A DNA stretch of 64,000 nucleotides, taken from contig OZ004593.1 in assembly GCA_963924555.1 (NCBI GenBank), positions 744,001 to 808,000 on the forward strand, given 5' to 3'. Positions within the stretch are counted from its first letter, which is position 1. The number at the start of each line of letters is the position of its first letter. The stretch is from Crambe crambe (lineage: Eukaryota > Porifera > Demospongiae > Poecilosclerida > Crambeidae). Both the position numbers and the translations under genes were made by a program. Of this stretch, positions 23,910 to 36,400 are shown piece after piece. The notes under the pieces are model-generated. The model searched no databases and was not told the origin of the DNA. It saw nothing but the letters and a program-made list of their open reading frames with translations.

Positions 23910-26900
23910 ATGGCAAGTAAGGAATTAGAGAAAGTAAGTTGTAATACTGATGTTAATGATAGTTGATATGGATCCATGATCAACGGCTTGCTAGCTATAG
24001 GCGGTTAAGTTTGCAGCTGCATACAGACAGGTAGCAACTAACTGTGGCAGCTGCCGGTCGTAGTTTTAGCTTTATTGAAACTTGTACTTGGTAGCTAGCA
24101 TAGGTCTATAAAAACTGGATAGCAGCTATTTTAACTTGCCTCTAGGCATAATTTTAGTGCCTCTAGACTTTGCTTTTGAAAATAGCTAGTTAGTTACTGT
24201 TTAGCTATTGTTAGTTGTATCAGGTGGTGAGCTAATTTATCTATCCTCACAGATAAGGAAGGAAATTGAGAGAAAGAAAGAGGTGAGTTAGTGCTGTGTG
24301 TGTGTGTGTGTGTGTGATAACCTTCTAGAGACCAATATTCATACCATGCCATATTTGGTTATTTCCCATAATTCATGGCACTAGAGTCATGTTATCATGT
24401 GTAGATAAGGACTTATGGTGAAAGGTTCATATCCTGCTATACCATCACCCTCATTCTATGCCCACTCATAACCCTGGGAGTGAAAGCAGGCTGTGTGCAG
24501 TGAGGGGTTGCTCATTGGCCCACTAAACTACATGACCTTCAAGTAGATGTTACCAGCATATTGTCCTCCATGTTTGGTGGACGTGCCTCATTCAGTGTCC
24601 ATGCAGGACCCCTGCTTCAGTTTCGTCAAGAAATGCTGACTCAGCACTTAAAGATATACTCCCCAGCCGAGGGAATTGTGTGGGTCCTAGAGACTCATGG
24701 ACCCCATGGCTGTATAGAGCATAGTTCACTCTATATATCCTCCATGTTTGGAATCTACAACTCGAATGCCTTGCATGCTAGACCCCTGCTCAATTTTCTG
24801 CAAGCCATTTTTGACATACAAATGTCCACTCAAGTGTGCCGAGGGAAGTGGGCGTGGTCTATTCACTCATGGACCCCTTGACCTTATAGAGCATGATTCA
24901 CTCTACAAGTTCTCCAAGTTTGGAGGCCGTAGCTCACATGCTGTGCGTGTGGTGATTTTTTTTTGTGGTGCATGATGGCTGTCTTTGTGTGTTGGTTGTA
25001 TGGTTGTCTCACCTTCTCTCTCTCACTCCTCACAGTCGAAGGCATACCATCAGAGGATGATAGAGCGCTGGGAACAGGTGAGTGATGAGTGTAGCAGTGG
25101 TGTGATGAGGGTGTGGCATGTGGCCCAGTCCATACCTGGTGTGTGTTCCATGTGTGCAGGAGATTGCTGGATGTCAGAGAAGCATCAATGACCCCTCCAC
25201 TGATGAGAGTGAGAGGGAAAGGCTGAAGGGGGAGGTGGAGGAATATAAGAGATGGATCCAGAGTAATAAACGATCAATTAATAGAATCGATAAAGCAATT
25301 ATTGCCTTAGGGGAAAAAGAAGGTAAGTCACAATAATAATTATACAAAGTACAAAGAAGTCATGTAATAGTGATGTTGTGGTTAATTAATTTTAACATGA
25401 TGATGTAATTAATGTAGAATTAAATTTAATATGCATGTCACACGTAAGTAAGGTTAATTAGTATGAAAATTAATTAATTAAAAGGAGGTGAAATTAATTA
25501 ATAATGTCTCAGGCCATAACTTTAGAATGCAATGAGCTATCAACTTCAAACAAAGTGCATTCTGTTCCAAAAAATTATTTCTTTCAGTCCTTGTGACTCA
25601 GTTGTGATGTAATTAAGCAGGAGTATGAGCTGTATAATTGTCCCTATAACATTTATACAATACTTGAGTGTATTGTAATTGTACTGACTGTTTTGATTGT
25701 TTTGATGCTTTTTCAGGTGATGCATTAGCCACCTTAGCTATTTCTGATGTGAAAAATCGAAACCTCTTCAAAGAAGCCATGCGAGGTGGCCACATCAAGT
25801 TCATACCTTTGGGAATAGGCATATTTGGTTATGCAGGTTCTGGGAAGAGTCACGTTTTGGCACTGATGTTAGGGGAACGCCCTCCTCGATTGCGTATCAG
25901 CACAGCCTGTGCCACGAAGCCCGTACGAGCCATATCCCATAGTAGGATTGGGAGAGGTGGCAGGAAATTCAAGAGGATATGCGACAAGGATTACTCAAAG
26001 ATGATGATGAAGACAGCAAGGGACAGTGTTGCTGGATGCAATGAGCCAACAGAATGCAGTGAGCCAACAGTTGTCAAGCTTAAGTGGAGTGACAAGCTAT
26101 GGAAGTTTTTTGAAAGGTTCTCGAAGCCTACTCCCCCCACTGCTCCCCCTGACCCCCCTGACCCCACTGACCAGGTAGAGAAGGATTTAATAGTAGACTT
26201 CCACCAACCAGGAGAGGATGTGGAGTCGTTGGAAGACCAGACTGTTGGAGACGTAACTGACAGTGGTGGACAACCCCAGTTCTTGGAAATACTGCCAAGA
26301 TTTATCGATGATCTCTCCCTCGGCATACTGGTGACCGACCTCAGCCAACGTCTGGACGACTATCCCGTGAATTACTACTTCAACGACCAGGGGCAGTCTG
26401 TTGGAGAAGGAGTGAAGTCATCACTCACCAACGAGCAGATTCTCCGTCGTTTCATGCAGATGATCGTATCCAAATCTCAAGGAAGTAAACGTGTGAGGTT
26501 CATATTTGTGGGCACGCATCGGGATTTAGAACACGTGTGCACTGAGTCGAGAGAGGAGAAGAATCGTAAGCTGAAGGACATGGTCGTGTCCTTTGGTCTG
26601 GAAGATAGCGTCATTTACCAAGATCAACAGTTTAACAAGCTTATCTTTGCCCTCAACGCCAAGGAGCCTGAAGATGCGGATCGTCAAAGAGCTGATGAGC
26701 TGGTAGATCTGATGATGGATGCTTCTGCCGCTGATTCCATCACCATCCCAGTCAGCTATTATGGTGTGGAGTTGACTCTAAAGCAAAAGGTGCAGGAGTC
26801 AAATCAGATAGCATTCCCTGAATCAGACATCCTGAGTGAAGTAGCCCACTACCACTTGAACGAGGAGTCCTTGAAGGGAGCTTTGCAGTATCTTCACAAT

Positions 26901-28539
26901 ATTAAGCGGATATTCTACTTTGAGGAAGATTTTCCTAATGTGGTGATTGGAGAGCCTCAGGCCGTCCTCGATAAGCTTACCGAGTTGGTGGCATACCACA
27001 TCGAGCTGACTACCAACCCCAAGAAGCAGGAAGCACTGGAAGGGAAGTGGAAGAAGTTCAGTCAGTGTGGGATCCTCAACATCGACTGTCTGAAGAAGTT
27101 CCCAGGCCAGTATGTGGAGGGTGTGTTCTCTCCTGCCGACATGATGAAGTTGTTTGAGAAGCTGTTCATTGTGTCAGAGGTGAATCAGGGGGAGTATTTG
27201 ATGCCGTGCGTCCTACCTGTGGATCCACAGACCAGCTGCAATCCAGAATGTGAGACACAATCAGTCCCACCCATGGTCCTCCACTTTACCAGAGGTGTAC
27301 CAAGACATGGGGTCTACTGTGGCACCATATGCCGCGTGATGACTGAGACCAAATGGAAGCTGTTCAAAGATCCCATGACTGGCGAGCCATTTCACATCAC
27401 CAGAAATAGCGTCCATTTCTCTCTCCCACGTGACCAAGTCAAGATCACCATCAACGACAGTCTCGACTCTTTCTTCTTGATCACTGTCCATGTCTCTCCA
27501 GAAGCATCCTACAATGCTGAAAGTATCTCTCGCATGTGTACCATGATTCGCAACACTCTGGTGGAGGCCATCGCTGAAGTAACGAAGAAGCTGAATTACA
27601 CTTCAGACAACCCCGAGGTTGCCTTTCTCTGTGAGAAGCACAAGACCACTTCCCTCCATCCCGCTGTGAAGTCTGAATATGGCAGTGATCTGACCTGCAC
27701 TAAACATCACATCAAAGGAGGGACTCTAACTGACCAGCACAGGGTCTGGCTCAAAGGTGAGTGAAGTTAGTTACATTCTTTTTGTAATTCATGTGCCTGA
27801 ATTGATTAGGAGTTACTTCCTCTTCCACCCCTGTCCCTCAAACAGGGGTCACCTCCCCTCGTCCTCCACCCCCTGACTCCACCCCAGTTCATCATATCCA
27901 ATCTTCCTCTTACAGTAAGTCTAGTTTGAGTGAAAAAAAGTCACGTGCTTCTTTTTACAGGTATTACTTTGTCTACATTCATACCTCCTGACTCTACCCA
28001 AACAGCCCATGTTCCTCAAGCAGGGGGCACCTCCCCTCCCCCTGACTCTACCCCTGTTCATCATATCCCATCTTCCTCTGGTGGTAAGTCTAGTTTGGGT
28101 TGGATTAGGAGTTTGACTGTATCTTCACTCCAGATTATGCACCTCCACAAACTACATCTGCTTCTTCCAAAAAAGCCACTTCCCATAACCTATCAACAGC
28201 TGACCACTTCAAAGTTGCTAAAATCCTTGAGGATCTGAATAATGTGCAGCTGATACGCCTGGGCACTGCACTGGGGCTGAAGTATCCACACTTGCAGAGG
28301 ATGCAGACCTTGCCTGACGATATGGTGTTTGCGTGGTTGAACATGGAAGATGAGGTGATGGACACCTGTGGTATTCCCACCTGGTCCAGTTTGATCAAAG
28401 CCCTAGAGGACACCGACCAGAAAGGGGTTGTTTCACGCATCAGGAAAGGTAAGTTTGGACCACCCTATTGTGTTGATGATCATGTGATGTATTGTATCTA
28501 TAATCCCTCACAGAGCAACACAGTAACCACCCCAAGTGA
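23910..28539 (+). CDS. Roc-COR-like GTPase with variable helical N-terminus and Death domain, copy B
   Basis: Predicted exons are 23910-23933, 24253-24282, 25036-25077, 25160-25322, 25717-27756, 27810-27914, 27961-28083, 28134-28448 and 28514-28539. All are in phase and give 955 residues. Walker A GYAGSGKS is at about 124-131, followed by DSGGQ and GTHRD. The COR-like segment and Death-domain exon are as in copy A. Two features are special to B. Two Pro/Ser/Thr-rich linker exons (residues about 767-842; both contain PDST and PVHHI) are apparently duplicates of each other. The end of the large exon also diverges from A and C (SPEASYNAESISRMC in place of PRDVLSYSQTLSQMC). The mini-exons read IRKEIERKKE and SKAYHQRMIERWEQ. 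No internal stop was found. The likely role is an intracellular signalling sensor, by inference from domains. Confidence 0.8.
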
Positions 28540-29137
28540 ACTATCACATGACAGTTTAATCCACATAAACCTTTCTCTCTCTTTTTTTTTCTTTTTTCGT
28601 GTGTGTGTATATATTAATTTTTCATTGATGACCTTGTACCAAATAGTATTATTCCAATAACCTTTTCCCCTAGTTACACCAGGCTACCTTTCCCCAATAA
28701 TCTTTCTGATCTGCCCACGAGATGAGAAGGTGGAGGAGAGTGTTGAGTTGTAATTGTGTGTCTTTGAGTGTACTAGCTAGTGGTATCGATCCTCCTCCTG
28801 CACATTATCACTCAAAGTCTTCTCCTCAAAGTAAGATGACTGGAAATCTGGGGGTGGGCAGGAGGGAAAGTGGTATTGATTCTCCTCCTGCACATTATCA
28901 CAGTCTATTCCTCAAAGTAAGATGACTGGAAACAGTCTGGGGGTGAGGCAGGAGGGGAAGGAAATCAAGAAACAACCCATAATTCTATTGGCATGGGCAG
29001 TTATACTTTTTGTACCTGTTATAGATCTGTTGAAAACTTCATGATTTTGTATTAGTGCTGAGCTATTAATGATCTACTAATTTCTAATCAAAGACATCGT
29101 GCAAGTTGTGTATTTAACATGCAAAATTATGCCTCAA
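28540..29137. other. RTEL1 leader remnant and 90-bp duplication, no gene
   Basis: The part near 28740-28800 matches the leader upstream of RTEL1 in A and C (tgtgtctttgagtgt, tcgatcctcctcct). A unit of about 90 bp (28778-28868, 28869-28957; cctcaaagtaagatgactgg) is then repeated twice. The remaining 180 bases to the inverted-repeat tip are AT-rich with no coding signal. Confidence 0.6.
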
Positions 29138-30041
29138 GGTTGTCATGTAAACTGGACCTTGATTACATCATTCTATTACATCTGCAATATGATTACATCA
29201 TTATGGAATAACATCCTAAACAATACAGTCTCTCTAGTCTCTACCAGTCCCCTCTAGTCTCTGATGATCTTCTTCTTTCTTTCAGTCTTTCTATGGACTG
29301 CACTGGTCTCCCCTAGTCTCTCTAGTCTCTACCAGTCCCCTCTTCTCTCTGATGGTCTCTCTCTTCTTTCTCACAATCTTTTTATGGACTGCACTGGTCT
29401 CCCCTAGTCTCTCTAGTCTCTACCAGTCCCCTCTAGTCTCTGATGGTCTTCTTCTTTCTTTCAGTCTTTCTATGGACTGCACTGGTCTCCCCTAGTCTCT
29501 CTAGTCTCTACCAGTCCCCTCTAGTCTCTGATGGTCTCTTCTTCTTTCTCACAATCTTTCTATAGACTGCACTGGTCTTCCCTAGTCTCTCTAGTCTCTA
29601 CCAGTCCCCTCTTCTCTCTGATGGTCTCTCTCTTCAATCTTTCTATGAACTGAACTGGTCTCCCCTAGTCTCTCTAGTCTCTACAAGTCCCCTCTTCTCT
29701 CTGCATGATGGTCTCTCTCTTCAATCTTTCTATGAACTGAACTGGTCTCCCCTAGTCTCTCTAGTCTCTACCAGTCCCCTTTAGTCTCTGATGATCTTCT
29801 TCTTTCTTTCAGTCTTTCTATGGACTGCACTGGTCTCCCCTAGTCTCTCTAGTCTCTACCAGTCACCTCTTCTCTCTGATGATCTCTCTCTTCTTTCTCA
29901 CAGTCTTTCTATTGACTGCACTGGTCTCCCCTATACCAGTCCCCCTCTAGTCTCTCTCTTCTTTCTTTCAGTCTTTCTATATAGACTGCACTGGTCTCAC
30001 CTAGTCTTTCTAGTCTCTACCAGTCCCCTCTAGTCTCTGAT
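29138..30041 (+). repeat. Left terminal inverted repeat: unique tip plus ctagtctctaccagtcc minisatellite
   Basis: After the tip, imperfect units of roughly 80-105 bases run from about 29227. They contain tctctagtctctaccagtcc, ctctgatggtctctc, tctttctatggactgcactg and gtctcccctag. The array is interrupted at 30042 by a nested MITE and resumes briefly at 30883. It is the reverse complement of the array at 52630-53395. Confidence 0.85.
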
Positions 30042-30882
30042 CAGGCCTGTAGCCAGCAGGCGGTTCAGCGGGCTTGAGCCCCCCCCCCCCCCCCATTTGA
30101 TTCATTATAGCATAAGAATAGTAGCTAAGGAAAATGCTTGCCTTCCATATGCTCAATAAATTATTGACTAGAGTGCTAGTGATGCATAATTCTGAGATAG
30201 ATGAATTGCTAATGTTGATTCCACTTAGCATACTGGAAAGTTGAATCAATTCATCTATCACAGATGAAATACCCTTAACACTTCAGTTGCTTCCATTAGT
30301 TCCTCAAGAGACCTCAAGGGACAGACCAAACCCATCAACTATCATTATACACACTCTCCTGAGGGTTTCGTGGTGAGCACTAGGCATGATCCCTGGATTA
30401 TAATACCCGCCTTATCAGACCACTTTCTGGTCCTTTTATTTATCCTTTTATTATAGAGACCACCTGCAATTAATATAAAACCACTTTCCACTTCCTACCA
30501 TCCCAAGGGGTGGGGAAAGCAATAGCCATTTCCCAGTATCACACCATTATCATCTCTTTCTATATTCTATAGCTATGATTATTATAGGTTCAAAAGTGGT
30601 GTACTGATTTACCATATCACCACTTTCTCGGCCTATAGCTAACTTAATTCCCTCTACCTCTAAGTAAATGTGACACAATTTATACAAGGAAAATGGCACA
30701 AACTGAATCACTCAAACAAGGCAATGAAGCAAATCTAGATATATAATCTACATAATACCATCCAATGATATGATGCATAAAAAACCGAGAGGTAATTAAG
30801 GTGTGGTTAGGCAAAAGTGGGCATGGCCATATTCCTGCACACAGTCAGCCACCCCTTTTCTAAAATCCTGGCTACAGCCCTG
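30042..30882. mobile_element. hAT-like non-autonomous element (MITE), 841 bp
   Basis: The 15-base terminal inverted repeats are CAGGCCTGTAGCCAG and CTGGCTACAGCCCTG, with one mismatch. They are flanked by direct repeats CTGAT at 30037-30041 and 30883-30887. The host minisatellite continues on both sides. The interior has a long C run (about 30078-30094) and no coding capacity. The CAGG...CCTG termini are typical of hAT elements; the short visible target duplication leaves the superfamily tentative. Confidence 0.75.
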
Positions 30883-31035
30883 CTGATGGTCTCTCACTTC
30901 TTTCAGTACTCGTGGTATACTCTTCTCCCTCAACAGAATGAAATACTATAAAATTTGATGATTGAATTAGTTAGGTTTTAAAATTGATTTTCTTAATCAA
31001 AGGTGAAGTAGGGATATAGTCTTCGACTGGCGTGC

Positions 31036-31490
31036 AGTCATATATAGTTAGCTAGTACATATTCCAGTCATATATAGTTAGCTAGTACATATTCCAGTCA
31101 TATATAGTTAGCTAGTACATATTCCAGTCATATATAGTTAGCTAGTACATATTCCAGTCATATATAGTTAGCTAGTACATATTCCAGTCATATATAGTTA
31201 GCTAGTACATATTCCAGTCATATATAGTTAGTTAGTACATATTCCAGTCATATATAGTTAGCTAGTACATATTCCAGTCATATATAGTTAACTAGTACAT
31301 ATTCCAGTCATATATAGTTAGCTAGTACATATTCCAGTCATATATAGTTAACTAGTACATATTCCAGTCATATATAGTTAGCTAGTACATATTCCAGTCA
31401 TATATAGTTAACTAGTACATATTCCAGTCATATATAGTTAGCTAGTACATATTCCAGTCATATATAGTTAGCTAGTACATATTCCAGTTA
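31036..31490 (+). repeat. 30-bp satellite, about 15 copies
   Basis: The unit catatatagttagctagtac followed by atattccagt is nearly perfect. A few copies have gttagt or aactag in place of gctag. The three aactag variants alternate with standard units near 31290-31420, suggesting 60-bp higher-order expansion. Confidence 0.97.
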
Positions 31491-32275
31491 GATTTTGGGG
31501 CCATATGGCTTTGTTTGATATGATGCTGCAGCCTAGCTAGATTTTTGGGTATCATAATTATAGCTACTTCACATTTTTATTTAGAAGAAATTTTTTTGCA
31601 TTCATGCACTTAGACCGTCTTCATAGATCACCTTGAAAAGGTCATGTAGCGAGCTATAAATTGCATATCATTTCATTTTAAAACCTGCAAGCCCTTTATG
31701 GATTTTCAATACTTATATATGCAGCTTCTATTCAGCTGATGATGAAAACATCCATGCATATTATTAATAGTATTCTAGCTTTATAGCTATATATATGCCT
31801 CTAAAATGAAATGGTCAAACATGTACTTCGAAGTGTCAGAATGTGATGTATTCCAGATCAAATTTGGCCCTTTTGTTCAAATGCTTTGTAGACATTACTG
31901 CTAGGTAGCTAAGCCTAATACTAGCTATGTAGAGTGATATCTAATTGATGGATAAGTCCATAACAAATTGGAGAGGTTCTTATTTCCCTACACATAGTAT
32001 ACGTGTATAGATCCTGCTTATATGGTCCCTTTTGATTGATAACAACAGCAAACAAAATGCATGCATGCTCTACAGTTGCCATTTTCACTTCCGTTACTCA
32101 GCACTTGCTGAATTGAAAGCAGTGATAGCCAATTATTCTTAATGAACTGCATGTTGACAACTCTCTTGCTCTAGCCTTAGCTTCATTCCCTACAGTGCAT
32201 GACTCTATGGACCCTTTTGAAGCAAACATCATAAAAGAATTAATGGAAGAATCAAAATGTACAGTAGTCAAGCAA
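31491..32275. other. AT-rich interval without recognised gene
   Basis: No exon series or domain was seen on either strand. A tttatttagaagaaattt motif near 31579-31597 resembles the end of the foldback element at 46148-46359, so part may be a diverged relative. Confidence 0.5.
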
Positions 32276-33082
32276 TTATTTGTCATATGGAGAAATTCCT
32301 TTACATATTTTCTTTGAAAGCTCGGGTGCTGGGCCTTTTGACCGAGTACTATATCGCTTTCTTGATGATGTGCTGGGAATGGTGGGCTGAGGGCAGTGAG
32401 GGGGACCATCAGTGACCTTCTTGGGGGAGCAGCCTGTTTTAATCTGCATGTCAGCTTGAGCTTCAACAAGTAGATGGATTTGTGCAAGATTATTCAGCAT
32501 TATCTCATCTGAAAGAAATGTTTCCATAAAGTCATCACTTTGCAGTAAGTAAGGTGAAAATGGTGTAGAAGTAGGTGGTGGAGATGGAATATCTTGAGCA
32601 GGTGGTGGAGATTGAACAGGTGGTGGAGATGGAATATCTTGAGCAGGTGGTGGAGATTGAACAGGTGGTGGAGATGGAATATCTTGAGCAGGTGGTGGAG
32701 ATTGAACAGGTGGTGGAGATGGAATATCTTGAACAGGTGGCGGAGATGGAATATCTTGAACAGGTGGTGGAGATGGAATATCTTGAGCAGGTGGTGGAGA
32801 TTGAACAGGTGGTGGAGATGGAATATCTTGAACAGGTGGCGGAGATGGAATATCTTGAACAAGTGGTGGAGATGGAATATCTTGAGCAGGTGGTGGAGAT
32901 TGAACAGGTGGTGGAGATGGAATATCTTGAACAGGTGGCGGAGATGGAATATCTTGAACAGGTGGCGGAGATGGAATATCTTGAACAGATGGCGGAGATG
33001 GAATATCTTGAACAGGTGGTGGAGATGGAATATCTTGAATAGGTGGTGGAGATTTCTTTGTGGTTGCTGTATGCATGTACAT
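32276..33082 (-). CDS. Proline-rich repeat protein or 3' exon, function unknown
   Basis: The open frame on the minus strand is built of two alternating units, SPPPVQDIP (27 bp) and SPPPVQ/A (18 bp), for about 155 residues. A non-repetitive tail follows with TPFSPYLLQSDDFMETFLSD, a Ser/Thr/Lys-rich basic stretch (SSRKRYSTRSKG), and the end ISPYDK. A possible acceptor (cag) lies just upstream of the codons for TTKKSPPP, so it may be the last exon of a larger gene rather than start at the first Met. The unit lengths are multiples of three, so frame is kept through expansions. I do not recognise a family. It lies inside the inverted-repeat block downstream of the decayed helicase gene. Confidence 0.45.
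   Translation of the reverse strand: MYMHTATTKKSPPPIQDIPSPPPVQDIPSPPSVQDIPSPPPVQDIPSPPPVQDIPSPPPVQSPPPAQDIPSPPLVQDIPSPPPVQDIPSPPPVQSPPPAQDIPSPPPVQDIPSPPPVQDIPSPPPVQSPPPAQDIPSPPPVQSPPPAQDIPSPPPVQSPPPAQDIPSPPPTSTPFSPYLLQSDDFMETFLSDEIMLNNLAQIHLLVEAQADMQIKTGCSPKKVTDGPPHCPQPTIPSTSSRKRYSTRSKGPAPELSKKICKGISPYDK
32575..33045. repeat. Coding minisatellite, 27-bp and 18-bp units
   Basis: On the plus strand the units read ggtggtggagatggaatatc followed by ttgaaca or ttgagca, and ggtggtggagattgaaca. About twelve 27-bp and five 18-bp units alternate irregularly. On the minus strand they encode the SPPPVQDIP and SPPPVQ repeats. Confidence 0.95.
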
Positions 33083-33439
33083 ATATAAAATAGACTAGCA
33101 ATTACTTTCATGATAATTATACAGAAGTTTAAAATAAACACACAGTAAAATCAGTACACAATTCACACTTCTTTATCACAAGAACTTCTTTAAAAAATAA
33201 GTATAACACTAGGGTATGTTCATGTAACATTCAATCGGTGAGCGAAGCAGTTGGTGAAAGTCATTTGTACTTTGAACTTTGATTATTGGGCTAAGATATT
33301 GCAGTGGTTGTGGCAGCTGAGGCTTAACACAAACACTTAGAAAGCCAAGTGCCTCAATCTACTTAGGTCTCTATGACAAAATGCTGTAGAAAGCAATAAG
33401 CTCTAGGTGTTTGTTCTAAGTGCTATCATTTGTGGCTAG

Positions 33440-36400
33440 CTATGGACTACCAAATATATATCGTGAATCTCAATTTGCATCACAAGTGTGTGGCTCACTC
33501 GTTTCACTTGTTCACTGAGTATACCTTTTATAATCACATCCTTCAATTCTGGTGGTATCATGTCCAGCCATACAACTGCACACTTCCTTGAACGGCTGTT
33601 ATTTGGACGTCTGATGTTTACATCTGTACTACCCAAAATCTTTCTTCTTTCCAGAATTTGTACTTTTTAAATATTTTCTAATTAAGTCAGAGGAGAAAGG
33701 TAGATCCTTAGTGAGATCATTTAAACGAATTCCCATTGCATCTCTTCCTTCACATGTGATTCCAGTTTGCACACTTTGAAGAACCTGCAAGTATATATAT
33801 AGCCATCATGGTGCTTCACCTTCATCAACTATACTGTGATTTACCTCATGCAATGCAGTTTTTCTATCTGCCCAACAAACGACTGCCTGGATGAACTGAA
33901 TTATCTTATCAATATCTCCTGCAGATGTGGGTAATTGATTTGCTTCTTCCTTGTTTGAAGTGAACTTATGTAGCTATATCTGTGAGAAAGTCGAGCACTT
34001 CTTCCATTAAACATTCTTTGCCAGCTATACTGATTAGCTGGAAAAAAAAATGCTGATGATAATAGCCAAGAGCAACATGGAGCTAGTGTATGATAGCCTA
34101 CATAAGGCCTTGGATACAAGGCTAGTTTACTTCAGCTGGAGCATTATTAATGCTAGCTCAGCACACAATGTGTGTGGTCTGAAGTTATAAACAAAATTGA
34201 AGTCCAGCATGTTAAATTTAATAAAAATTTAATGGGCGTGTTTAATAAAAAGTGGGTGTGGTCAAGAAAATGTTCGTGCTGTGGCATGCATAAACTGTCC
34301 CTATATTCCATTTCCGGCAACTATGCACCATACCCCCGAAGTAAAAATCTATCACTCAATGAAGCAATAGAGGCAGCAGTATCTTTTTAACAATGTGGTC
34401 TTGGAGTTATACCATATATAAGAGTAGGTAAAAAGTACACCATTTGAAAGCTCTCTTTTGAGACTACCATCATGGAGATATGGACGGAAATAAAAATTGG
34501 GTAATCCCCTTAATTATTAAGTATGCAGATCATACATAAGTGTAGAGAACTTGTACTAACCTTAGAGACACAATATACAAGGGTATTATAACCTTAGAGA
34601 CACAATATACAAGGGTATTATAAGCTGTGCATAGTCTTGGCTCAACACCAGGTAGTCTAGATTTCACTTTGATGAATAGGCCATCCTCAAAATGCTCTTT
34701 CCTTTCTAGCACACTGCCCAAACTGATTGCCCATCCCACAGAACTGGATACATTTTTCATCGTTTGGGTAAGTTCTGAGAAATATTTAGCCTCCTCATCA
34801 TTAGATGGTCCAATTGTAGGAAGATGAAATGGTATGACAAGAGATCTAGAACTATATCTAAATATAATCATTATGGTTATACTCATAATCTTGGTGTTAT
34901 AGTTAGCTATTTTTTACCTCTGTATCGTGTTCATGGAGAAGTTGCAACATATTAAGGGGATTGAACGTGGTTTCCTCAGTCCTGTTCTCATATTGCCTGA
35001 TAAACCCCCATCATATGTTGCAATCAGAAGCTCCCCAATGTCTTCAGGGTTCTTAGGGTCATCAAGAATGAATGGAAGACTTGATTGAACCATCCTCTCA
35101 GTACACATACTATCAGATGTACCATGGGTCTTCATAATGTGTCCAATGTGAGTTTGACCAAATAAAGATAGAGCGCACCGTGCTGCTGTAGATTTTCCTG
35201 CATTATCATAAAGGATTGAGAACCTATAACAGTCACCGAGTGGTTAATGTAGGATAGCTGCACATATTAATTGCACCTAATAAGATCACATACCTGTCTC
35301 GGGTTCACCTACAAGCATTGGTATTGGACATTTACCTTGACATTCAGTTATGACTTCAAAATGAAGTGCCATAATTGCTGCTGAAATGGCACATACACCT
35401 GATTATAGGAGAAAAAACCTGTATGAATGATAGTGTTTTTGTCAAATTTAAGTTATCAGTCACTCACCAGGAATGAAATTATGCTTAAATGTTTTCCCCA
35501 TGATTGCAAGTAGTTCGCTCAAGGGGGCAGTAGATAATGGAGTCTTGATTTTTGACCTGATATCTATCTGACTTGAACTCTTTGCATATGCTGTCTCAAT
35601 GCAAGGACCACCTATGGGCTGCCATACATATCTAAGGGTATCTGAAGCCCACTTTCATCGATCTGCACTTTTTCATTCAGGATCCATATTTTAGTAGACA
35701 CAGGTTCAGTATTTTGCTGTCTTCCTATACAATTGGCACCCTTCTTTACTCTCCCTGGTTCTTCATTATGGAAAACTCTTCTCTAAATGATTGTGGAAAT
35801 CGGATAGTTCCCTTTCAGAAAATGAACAGTTCAGTCCTCCATAGCCAAATGTCTTGCGAATTTCAGTGAGAAATCGCTGCTTAAACTGAAGGCTTTCCAT
35901 AGTGTAATAGCAAAGCCTGAATGAAAAAAAAAAAAAAAAAATTTGCAGTGCTAATAAAAATTTCAAGAAAGTAGGAAATAATTATGAAATTGTTTGCATA
36001 GCTATTAGAGGTTATGCTCATAGGGTCATGGGTAGCTACAGCCATTCCAAATTCAGTGTCAGGCTTTTCTACTTAGCTAAATAATAACTAAGATATTTTT
36101 TTTCCAAACTTGGAAAAATAACATTTCCAAAAAAAAAAAAAAGGTATGACAGGGGGCCCTAGCATGCTCATCGCCAAAAATTCTAATGTAACCGGATCAT
36201 GGAATACAGAGACATAATAATGAATGTGTGTATTATGTATAGGAGAAACATGAGTGGTACCTGGGACTGTTGCCAGATATGTACAAAAAGAAAACAAAAT
36301 GCATGAAGTATATAATTCAGTTATTGGGCTTCTATTGCCTCTTCAATGCATCTGCAATGACTCTAGTGGATGACATGAGGTGGGAAATTATTATTGATTG

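Larger units (their letters stand above)
14878..28960 (+). repeat. Segmental duplication, cassette B
   Basis: Begins where the sequence matches window base 1 and continues through UBR4, the relic spacer, the GTPase and the RTEL1 leader (the tgtgtctttgagtgta stretch near 28755, as at 8068). Homology to the RTEL1 gene itself then stops, and the 24.4-kb inverted-repeat block follows. This is the only copy with most UBR4 C-terminal exons. Confidence 0.85.

Noticed and set aside
28966-28983. Sequence aagaaacaacccataat similar to the right tip of the 24.4-kb block (aagaaacaaccaataat) in direct orientation
   Set aside because: Too short and in the wrong orientation for a terminal repeat; probably chance, though an old excision footprint cannot be excluded.
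31036-31490. CRISPR-like array of 30-bp repeats
   Set aside because: There are no unique spacers between the units; it is a head-to-tail satellite in eukaryotic DNA.
32500-33141. Additional long open frames through the minisatellite on both strands (His/Leu, Ser/Thr/Cys, Trp/Arg and Glu/Val-rich)
   Set aside because: All arise from the 27/18-bp units in other frames. Only the minus-strand proline-rich frame has a non-repetitive tail and a possible acceptor.
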